From CAVVWJ01 sp965652025 (GTDB taxonomy: Bacteria > Gemmatimonadota > Gemmatimonadetes > Gemmatimonadales > GWC2-71-9), in NCBI GenBank assembly GCA_965652025.1, contig CBFGTM010000006.1, forward strand, positions 27,779 to 91,778: a stretch of 64,000 bases of DNA, written 5' to 3'. A model generated the notes under the pieces. That model was not told where the DNA came from and searched no databases. It saw nothing but the letters and a program-made list of their open reading frames with translations. The position numbers were made by a program, and so were the translations under genes. Of this stretch, positions 57,979 to 64,000 are shown one piece after another (within the stretch, counting starts at the first letter, position 1; every line of letters begins with the position of its first letter).

Positions 57979-59250
57979 GTGACCGCTCGTCCGCTCCTGC
58001 CGGCTGCCCTCTGCCTTCTGGTTCAGACGGGAATCCTTTCCGCCCAGGCGCAATCAGCCCAGCGGTTGGGGCTGTTCCCGGTCGCCTTCTATGGCAAGGG
58101 AGCGAACTCGCTCGAGCCGGGCGATCCCCGGGTAGCCTCCATGACCGACAGCATCCTGCGAGCTGATCTGGCCCAGTCAGGCCGCTTCGAACTGGTGGAT
58201 GGTGCGCGCCTGAGCCAAGCGCTGGCGCAGGCGGAAGCCGGCGGCAAGGAGTGTGTCACCTTGGAGTGCCGGCGGGAGATCAACCGGCAGCTGGGAGCGG
58301 CCTGGATGGTCACTGCCAAGCTGAGTAAGACCAGCAATCTCATCTGGTATCTCTCGGGGCAGCTGACCGAGGTGAGCACTGGGCGGCGCTTTTTGGACGA
58401 TGAGTTCGAGCTGAAGGGGATCGCCGAGGACATCGCCAAAGGTGGGGCGCACTCGCTGGCCCGCCGCATCATCAAGGCCGTCACTGAGCGCACGGCGGTG
58501 GCGGCTGCACCCGGGTCACGCATGGACGTGGCGGCGGTCAAGTCCAGGCTGGCCTCTGCCACCAACGACCAACCTCCCGATCTCAGCAAAGTGGATGTGA
58601 GTGGGCTCGACTTGAGTGGTGTCGACTTCAAACGGGCCAATCTGGCCGGCGCCCGTCTGGTAGGCACCAAGCTGGTTGGCGCCAACCTCTTCACTGTAGA
58701 CCTTACCGACGCGGTGCTAACCGACGCCGATCTCAGCCGGGCCAATCTGGACGGCAGCGTGCTGCGCCGGGCCAACTTTCAGGGCGCCAATCTGGCCGGG
58801 GCAAGCCTCTTTGCCACCATTATCGAGGCCGCCGATCTCAGCAACGCCAACCTGAGCGGCGCCCGAATCATCGGGTACCTGCGCGGTGCCAAGCTTGCTG
58901 GGGCCAGTCTTCAGAAGGCCAATGCCGGAGCCGATCCCGGCAACCAGTCCATGGGTGTCATGCGGGCGACCTTCGTGGGGGCCGACCTGAGCGGAGCCGA
59001 CTTGTCGGACGCCAATCTGTTCAAAGCCGACCTGTCCCACGCCAGCCTCACCAATTCCAAGCTGGTTCGTACCAACTTGATGAACGCCGACCTGGTGCAG
59101 ACCGACCTGACCCGGGCAGATCTGACCGGAGCCAAGCTGGCCAAGGCCAACGTGGACGAGGCCAACTTCGCCAAGGTGGTCGGGCTCAAGCAGGTGGAGG
59201 GAATGGACCAGGTTCGCAATCGGGAAAGGGCAAAGTTCGATGGAGAGTAA
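57979..59250 (+). CDS. DUF2380/DUF3280-like domain plus pentapeptide repeats
   Basis: The GTG-initiated 423-residue secreted protein has an N-terminal domain (30-170) resembling the DUF2380/DUF3280 group (LGLFPVAFYGKG, RFELVDGARLSQAL, CVTLECRREINRQLGAAWMVTAKLSK). A right-handed pentapeptide-repeat coil follows (about 200-405) with many A(D/N)LxxA units, for example VDFKRANLAGARLVGTKLVGANL. DUF2380 proteins appear in methylotroph dehydrogenase clusters. The function is unknown; protein binding or scaffolding is likely. It lies 3 nt after xoxG. Confidence 0.82.
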   Translation: MTARPLLPAALCLLVQTGILSAQAQSAQRLGLFPVAFYGKGANSLEPGDPRVASMTDSILRADLAQSGRFELVDGARLSQALAQAEAGGKECVTLECRREINRQLGAAWMVTAKLSKTSNLIWYLSGQLTEVSTGRRFLDDEFELKGIAEDIAKGGAHSLARRIIKAVTERTAVAAAPGSRMDVAAVKSRLASATNDQPPDLSKVDVSGLDLSGVDFKRANLAGARLVGTKLVGANLFTVDLTDAVLTDADLSRANLDGSVLRRANFQGANLAGASLFATIIEAADLSNANLSGARIIGYLRGAKLAGASLQKANAGADPGNQSMGVMRATFVGADLSGADLSDANLFKADLSHASLTNSKLVRTNLMNADLVQTDLTRADLTGAKLAKANVDEANFAKVVGLKQVEGMDQVRNRERAKFDGE

Positions 59251-60349
59251 GAGATCCTTCGTCGCGTTGAGGACGACAACGGCGGCGCTGCTCGTCCTCG
59301 GAGCCTGCCGCGGGGATCGGCCCGACCTCGGCGGCCGATCAGATACCGTCGAGTCAAGCGTTGCCTCCGCGGCTCCGGCCGAGCTGGCATACGTCACCAA
59401 CGAGGACAGCCAGGAACTCAGCGTCATCGACACTCGTACGGACAGTGTGGTGGCGACCATCCCGGTCGGCACTCGTCCTCGAGGGGTTCGGGTAACACCC
59501 GACGGCAAGACCGTGTTTGTGGCCCTGAGCGGGTCACCCAAGTGTCCGCCTACCATGCCCGATGAAGAGTGCGAGAAGCTGAAGGCAGATAAGACGAAGG
59601 ACGGAATCGCTATGGTGGACGCGGCGAGCCGCAAGGTAATCCGGGTACTGCCAGGCGGCTCCGATCCCGAGGCGTTTGACATCAGTCGGGATGGCTCGAC
59701 CCTGTTCGTGTCCAACGAAGACGCCGGCACGGCCTCTATCGTCGACATTGCTAGTGGGAAGGTTCGATCCACCGTTCAGGTAGGCAAGGAACCCGAGGGA
59801 GTGCGCTTACATCCCGACGGAAATACGGTGTGGGTGACGGGCGAGACCGATCATAACCTGACACTGCTGGACACCAAGACGGGCAAAGTGGTCACCCAGA
59901 TCGAGGTGGGGAAGCGGCCCCGCGACCTCGGCTTCACCCCGGATGGCAAACGCGCCTATGTGACCAGCGAGGTCGATGGCACGGTGTGGGTGATCGATGT
60001 CCCGGCGCGCAAGGTGGTGAAGGTCATTCAAATGCCGAAGGATTCGAAACCCATGGGCGTGGTGGTGTCACCCGATGCTCAGCGGGTATACGTGGCCAAT
60101 GGCCGAGGAGGCACCGTCTCGGCGATCGATGCCGCCACCAATACGGTCACCGCGACGGTTCCGGTGGGAGCCCGTCCCTGGGGCATCGCACTCACTCCTG
60201 ATGGCGGCAAGCTCTACAGCGCCAATGGACCTTCCAATGACGTGAGCGTACTCGACACCAGGAATTTGCGGGTCACCAAGAAGATTCCTGTCGGCAAGAT
60301 TCCCTGGGGGGTTGCGATCGGGCCCGCACCGGGCGCGTCAACGAGCTGA
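59240..60349 (+). CDS. YVTN beta-propeller lipoprotein, PQQ-associated type
   Basis: The 369-residue protein has a lipobox (VLGACRG) and about seven repeats of the YVTN type (LAYVTNEDSQELSVIDTRTDSVVATIPVG, RAYVTSEVDGTVWVIDV, RVYVANGRGGTVSAID). It resembles the 'PQQ-dependent catabolism-associated beta-propeller' group seen beside quinoprotein alcohol dehydrogenases. The role is unknown, perhaps assembly or electron-transfer scaffolding. The ATG overlaps the preceding gene by 11 nt. Confidence 0.85.
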   Translation: MESKRSFVALRTTTAALLVLGACRGDRPDLGGRSDTVESSVASAAPAELAYVTNEDSQELSVIDTRTDSVVATIPVGTRPRGVRVTPDGKTVFVALSGSPKCPPTMPDEECEKLKADKTKDGIAMVDAASRKVIRVLPGGSDPEAFDISRDGSTLFVSNEDAGTASIVDIASGKVRSTVQVGKEPEGVRLHPDGNTVWVTGETDHNLTLLDTKTGKVVTQIEVGKRPRDLGFTPDGKRAYVTSEVDGTVWVIDVPARKVVKVIQMPKDSKPMGVVVSPDAQRVYVANGRGGTVSAIDAATNTVTATVPVGARPWGIALTPDGGKLYSANGPSNDVSVLDTRNLRVTKKIPVGKIPWGVAIGPAPGASTS

Positions 60350-60351
60350 CT

Positions 60352-60843
60352 GTGCTCATCCGTTTCCTCGTCCCCATCCTATCGCTGGCCCTCGTTGCCG
60401 CAGTGGCGAGGGACATACCAAGCGCATTCCGGTTCGAGGCCGATGCCCAGCCCGATCTTCACCGGCTGTGGGACGCAAGCTCCGCGGCTAAATCGGAGCG
60501 GGTCGCCTGTCTGGCGGCCACGATCGAAAGCGACACGGTGCGCATTACCCGAGTCTTTCCACTCGACGCGGAGCGGTCCGACTCGCTCGGCATCTCTGCT
60601 CAGGCCTCACTGGAGGGCTGCGGTCCGCCCCTGTGGCGCGGGACCGTGCATACCCACGTTGCCCTGCGAGATGGCCGGAGCCCCTACTCCCTGTTCTCGG
60701 GCGCCGATCGGGGCGTCATGATGCTCTGGTGGCAGCGGTGGAATGTGGATGGGATATTTTGTCTGCTCTACAGCGAGAGCGAGGTCATCTGTGAAATCGA
60801 AGGACCTCGCGGCGCGGTGCTGTTTCCCCGGTCCCGCTACTGA
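60352..60843 (+). CDS. Secreted JAMM/MPN-like protein 1
   Basis: The 163-residue protein has an N-terminal hydrophobic signal and no lipobox. Its core shows Glu49 in SERVACLAATI, HTH (100-102) in RGTVHTHVAL, then Ser116 and Asp119 in LFSGADRG. This order, Glu...HxH...SxxD, is the JAMM zinc-peptidase pattern, though spacing is a little longer than usual. It is followed 3 nt later by a paralogue. The substrate and activity are unknown; the assignment rests on motif reading only. Confidence 0.65.
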   Translation: MLIRFLVPILSLALVAAVARDIPSAFRFEADAQPDLHRLWDASSAAKSERVACLAATIESDTVRITRVFPLDAERSDSLGISAQASLEGCGPPLWRGTVHTHVALRDGRSPYSLFSGADRGVMMLWWQRWNVDGIFCLLYSESEVICEIEGPRGAVLFPRSRY

Positions 60844-60846
60844 CCG

Positions 60847-61353
60847 GTGCGGCTGCCGGTCGGAGCGCTCATACTGGTTGGAATTGCGGGGCCACTGAGT
60901 GGTCAGGCAGCGTCTTCCGCCCGGGAACCGGCCTTCCGCTTCAGCCGGGAAGCCGGGTCAGCGTTGCGCGATCTCTGGGAGGCCAGTGTGGCGGCACGGG
61001 AGGAACGGGTCGCGTGCCTGGCGAGTAGCATTCGAAATGATACGGTTTTCGTCACCCGGGTCCGACCTCTGGATCCGGAAGACGCCGACTCGCTGGGAAT
61101 ATCGGCCGTGGCTTCAGTCGGAGAGTGTGGCCCACCCACGTGGTCCGGCACCGTCCACACCCACATCGCGCTCTATACCGACGATCTGCCATCCACCAGG
61201 TTCTCGGCGCAGGACCGAACCGCCATGCGCCTGTGGTACGATCGCTGGCACTCCGATGGCGTGTTCTGCCTGATCTACAGCAGGGAGAACGCGCACTGCG
61301 AAGCCGACGGCGTGGTTGGTGGGCTGCGATCCCCGCCTCGGGTAATCCGCTAG
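60847..61353 (+). CDS. Secreted JAMM/MPN-like protein 2
   Basis: The 168-residue paralogue of the previous gene shares ERVACLA, DSLGISA, CGPP, GTVHTH and the DG(V/I)FCL(I/L)YS end. Putative metal and catalytic residues are Glu53, His104, His106, Ser120 and Asp123. A signal peptide ends near LSGQA. The tandem pair closes the xoxF operon, so both may serve the periplasmic methanol oxidation system, for instance in maturation or signalling. That link is inference. Confidence 0.65.
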   Translation: MRLPVGALILVGIAGPLSGQAASSAREPAFRFSREAGSALRDLWEASVAAREERVACLASSIRNDTVFVTRVRPLDPEDADSLGISAVASVGECGPPTWSGTVHTHIALYTDDLPSTRFSAQDRTAMRLWYDRWHSDGVFCLIYSRENAHCEADGVVGGLRSPPRVIR

Positions 61354-61366
61354 TCCCTCAGCGGGA

Positions 61367-61912
61367 TCAGGAGAAGGGACGCCGGCTGAGCAGCGAACCC
61401 GGCTTGCGGCGGGCAATCCACCGGTCGAATCCCCACACCTTGCCTGCCCGTGCGAAGAAGAACGCCAGCATCAGGAAGAAGAGAACCAGGTGGAAGCCCT
61501 GCTGGCCGGGAGACATCCACTGGGTGGCGAGACCGTAATTGATGACCAGAATCAGCCCCGTCAGGGATGCCAGTCCAGTCAGCAGACCCAGCGTCAACCC
61601 CAGCCCGGTGACGGTTTCGCCCCAGGCTGTCAGATGGGCAAACACATTGCTGTGGGGAAGGACCGTGCCCTCGAGAAATTGCTTGTAGAAGGCCAGGGGA
61701 TTTTCGGAAGCTTGTCGGGCCACGATCTTGGGCATGACACCGAGCCAGCGCTCGCTGACCGCGGGCACCGGCAGAATACCTCCCACCAGAACCAAGCTCA
61801 TCTTGGTCACGAGCGATTTGACGAAGTAGAGTCCTACAACGATTCGCAGCAGGGCCAGCCACTGGTCCGGTCTGCTCATTCCCACACTGGTAGCTTCCAG
61901 GCGACGAGCCAT
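61367..61912 (-). CDS. DoxX-family membrane protein
   Basis: The 181-residue protein has four hydrophobic helices: LLRIVVGLYFVKSLVTKMSLV, FAHLTAWGETVTGLGLTLGLL, TGLASLTGLILVINYGLATQW and GFHLVLFFLMLAFFFARAGKV. The GE...G pattern of helix 2 and the FARAGKVWGFDRWIARR end fit DoxX/DoxD-like quinone-linked proteins. The physiological role is unclear. It is convergent with the JAMM-like pair and follows the peptidase gene by 27 nt on the minus strand. Confidence 0.8.
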   Translation of the reverse strand: MARRLEATSVGMSRPDQWLALLRIVVGLYFVKSLVTKMSLVLVGGILPVPAVSERWLGVMPKIVARQASENPLAFYKQFLEGTVLPHSNVFAHLTAWGETVTGLGLTLGLLTGLASLTGLILVINYGLATQWMSPGQQGFHLVLFFLMLAFFFARAGKVWGFDRWIARRKPGSLLSRRPFS

Positions 61913-61939
61913 GGTGCGATGCCCCTTAGGTTGAGCTAC

Positions 61940-63979
61940 TCAAACCTCAACCCCTAACTCCGAAAACACAAAGGTCCAGCTGTCCGCCAGCTCGTCCAGC
62001 ACCTTGGAGAGGGGCTTCCCTGCCCCGTGTCCGGCGCGCGATTCCAGACGCAGCAGAATGGGCCGGTCGGCAGAGCTGGCCGCCTGCAGTCGGGCCGCCA
62101 TCTTGCGCGCGTGCATGGGATCCACCCGGGTGTCGCTCTCCGCCGTGGCCAGGAGTACGGCCGGGTAGGCGCGTCCGTCCTGCACGTGGTGGTACGGTGA
62201 GTAGGAGCGCAGCCAGCGAAACTGGTCGGGATCATCGGGCGAGCCGTATTCCGGAATCCACAGCCGGGCGATCAGGAAGTGATGGTACCGCAGCATGTCC
62301 AGCAGGGGAACCTGAATGAGCACGGCCTGGAACAGCTCCGGCCGCTGGGTCAGCACTGCCCCGACCAGCAGCCCCCCGTTGGAGCCGCCGGCCGCCGCCA
62401 GCCGTTCGGGGCGAGTATAGCGCTGCTCGATCAGCCACTCGGCTGCAGCAATGAAGTCGTCGAAGCTGTTCTGCTTGCTGCCCAGGATGCCGGCCTGGTG
62501 CCAGCTCTCGCCATACTCCCCGCCGCCGCGGATGTTCGGAACTGCGAGCACCCCACCGGCCTCGAGCCAGAGCAGGAGTGAGCGGGAGAAGGCGGGGGTC
62601 ATGCTGATGGCGAATCCACCATAGCCGGTGAGATATGTCGGATTGTTGCCCTGGCGTTGCAGATCGGCTCGATGGACCAGAAACATCGAGATCGGAGTGC
62701 CGTCGCGGGATGAGTAGCTCACCTGGTGCACCTGGAAGGCGGCGGGGTCAACCTGGGCCTCGACTCGCCGCCACAGAGCGGTCTGGGACGCGGAGAGATC
62801 GATGCGGTAGACTGTCGGTGGCACCGTATAGGAGGAGAATCCGTAAAAGATCTCCGAGCCGTTCCACTCGGCGTGAACCCCGAACAGACTGCCGAGTGTG
62901 GGCAGGGCGACTTCCTCCTGGCGACGGCCGTCCAGATCACTGACCCGGAGCCGAGCCGAAGCCCGCTCCAGATAGCTCAGCGCCAAGCGGTCGCGGGCAA
63001 TGGTGAGCGACTCGAGTACCGCGTCCGGTCGGGGAGCTACGATCTCACGCCAGCCACCCCGATCGGGCCGCTCAGGCGTTGTCTGGTACAGCCGATAGGT
63101 CGGTGCGCCGAGGTTGGTCCGGATAAAAAGCCGGCCATGGGCGATCTCGCCTTCGAAGATGGCCGGAAGCGATTCGGCCACGGGGACCAGCGGACGATCG
63201 AGCTCGAGGTCCTGGAGATAGAGATCGGTCTGATCGAAGGTCCTTGCCACACTGATCAACAGCCAGCGTCCATCGGGCGAGACGCTGGCGCCAGGCCAGA
63301 ACTCCTTCTCTCGTGGCTGGAAGATCAGTCGGTCGCTCTCCGGATCGGTCCCCAGGCGGTGATAGAAGAGAGCCCGATGATAGTGCTCTTCCCCGGGTAG
63401 GACCCGTCCGGGAGCCGGATACCGGGTGTAATAGAAGCCGGACCCGTCGGGGACCCAGGCCAGAGACGCGGCGCGGGTGCGGGGAATCCGATCGTCCAGT
63501 ATGGCACCGGTCTCTACCTCGAGCACGTGGAGGACGCTCTGCTCCGACCCATCCTCGGACAGCCCGTAGGCGAGCAGCCTTCCATCCCAGCTGGGGTAAA
63601 ACCAGTCGAGCGCGGTGGTCCCCGCCACATTCAGGGTGTTGGGGTCAACCGCTGCCCGGTCGGGCCCGGTAACGCCGGCTCGCCAGTAGAGCACCGGCTG
63701 GTTCTGATTTCCGTCCCGACGGAAGTAGAAGTAGCGCCCACGAGCGGGAAGCGGCACACCGAGGACCCCGATGCCCAACAGCTGCTCCAGGCGCGCCCGG
63801 ATTCGGTCCCGCCCGGGAACTCGGGCCAGGTAGGCTTCGGTGAGGGCATTCTGCCGTTCGGTCCAAGTCCTGGTCTCCGGCGAGCTCCCATCCTCCAGCC
63901 ACCGGTAAGGATCGGCCACGAGCTCACCGTGGAGAGTGTCGACGACGTCGAGTCTTGGAGTTGGAGGGTATGGAGGCAA
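61940..63979 (-). CDS. Prolyl oligopeptidase family serine peptidase
   Basis: The 679-residue S9A peptidase has the N-terminal DPYRWLED start, a seven-bladed propeller (about 65-390) and an alpha/beta hydrolase domain. The nucleophile is in GGSNGGLLVGA, the acid in ATAESDTRVDP and the base in SRAGHGAGKP. IRGGGEYGESWHQAG and YSPYHHVQDGRAYPAVLL are typical. No signal peptide is visible, so it is probably cytoplasmic and cleaves Pro-containing peptides. The bases just upstream (63963-64000) are a purine-rich GAAGAGTG-like repeat cut by the window end. Confidence 0.93.
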   Translation of the reverse strand: MPPYPPTPRLDVVDTLHGELVADPYRWLEDGSSPETRTWTERQNALTEAYLARVPGRDRIRARLEQLLGIGVLGVPLPARGRYFYFRRDGNQNQPVLYWRAGVTGPDRAAVDPNTLNVAGTTALDWFYPSWDGRLLAYGLSEDGSEQSVLHVLEVETGAILDDRIPRTRAASLAWVPDGSGFYYTRYPAPGRVLPGEEHYHRALFYHRLGTDPESDRLIFQPREKEFWPGASVSPDGRWLLISVARTFDQTDLYLQDLELDRPLVPVAESLPAIFEGEIAHGRLFIRTNLGAPTYRLYQTTPERPDRGGWREIVAPRPDAVLESLTIARDRLALSYLERASARLRVSDLDGRRQEEVALPTLGSLFGVHAEWNGSEIFYGFSSYTVPPTVYRIDLSASQTALWRRVEAQVDPAAFQVHQVSYSSRDGTPISMFLVHRADLQRQGNNPTYLTGYGGFAISMTPAFSRSLLLWLEAGGVLAVPNIRGGGEYGESWHQAGILGSKQNSFDDFIAAAEWLIEQRYTRPERLAAAGGSNGGLLVGAVLTQRPELFQAVLIQVPLLDMLRYHHFLIARLWIPEYGSPDDPDQFRWLRSYSPYHHVQDGRAYPAVLLATAESDTRVDPMHARKMAARLQAASSADRPILLRLESRAGHGAGKPLSKVLDELADSWTFVFSELGVEV

Positions 63980-64000
63980 GGGAGAGAAGAGTGAAGAGTG

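Overview
The window is about 64 kb of GC-rich, gene-dense bacterial DNA. Intergenic gaps are short, GTG/TTG starts are frequent and there are many 1-20 nt gene overlaps. No rRNA gene, phage, transposase or CRISPR array is visible, and no tRNA gene could be confirmed. The gene set suggests a soil or subsurface Gemmatimonadota bacterium: many small lipoproteins, a caa3-type oxidase, a secreted-metalloprotease/TolB/beta-barrel fusion, and an ImuB-DnaE2 mutasome next to a lanthanide-type methanol dehydrogenase. This assignment is inference from content; there is no marker gene to prove it.

Left third (1-28.5 kb). A cytochrome oxidase pair (ctaC-ctaD) runs leftwards. It is followed by greA with a GroES-like gene, small lipoproteins, a lipase, DUF983, DinB-fold and TMEM175 genes. 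From 7.0 to 14.9 kb lies a DNA-damage cassette: an SPL-like radical SAM protein, a VOC protein, a catalytically degenerate Y-family polymerase (ImuB-like), an antisense quinone oxidoreductase, 3-methyladenine glycosylase I and DnaE2. Next come a PQQ-type sugar dehydrogenase, DUF72, an epimerase-like protein, a cyclase, IspH of the long cyanobacterial/plant type, a Fis/PAS regulator, a DMT permease, a DEIH helicase and a large outer-membrane metalloprotease fusion. Octamer- or heptamer-built inverted repeats are scattered here, several of them inside coding sequence.

Centre (28.6-54 kb). This is a nearly complete tetrahydromethanopterin (H4MPT)/methylofuran C1 block. The pathway enzymes are fae, mtdB, mch and fhcB-A-D-C. 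Probable cofactor-biosynthesis genes are interleaved: DUF1464, two ATP-grasp ligases, a CitG-like gene, a PTPS, a HisA-like gene, an ASKHA 'H4MPT-linked' protein, an amino-acid-kinase-fold gene, mfnB, an SDR, pterin carbinolamine dehydratase, a DHPS-like gene, pabB, pabA, DUF447 and mptG. A GGDEF-EAL protein sits inside the block on the opposite strand.

Right part (54-61.4 kb). A near-consensus sigma70-type promoter and a leader of about 635 nt precede xoxF, which carries the Asp-Tyr-Asp lanthanide signature. xoxJ, xoxG, a pentapeptide-repeat protein, a YVTN propeller and a tandem pair of secreted JAMM-like proteins follow. DoxX and prolyl oligopeptidase genes close the window on the minus strand.

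Together these genes describe methanol oxidation by XoxF in the periplasm, condensation of formaldehyde with H4MPT by Fae, oxidation by MtdB and Mch, and release as formate by the Fhc complex, with most cofactor biosynthesis encoded alongside. Formate dehydrogenase, the serine cycle, PQQ synthesis and the first pterin steps (GTP cyclohydrolase, pyrophosphokinase) are not in the window, so assimilation cannot be judged.
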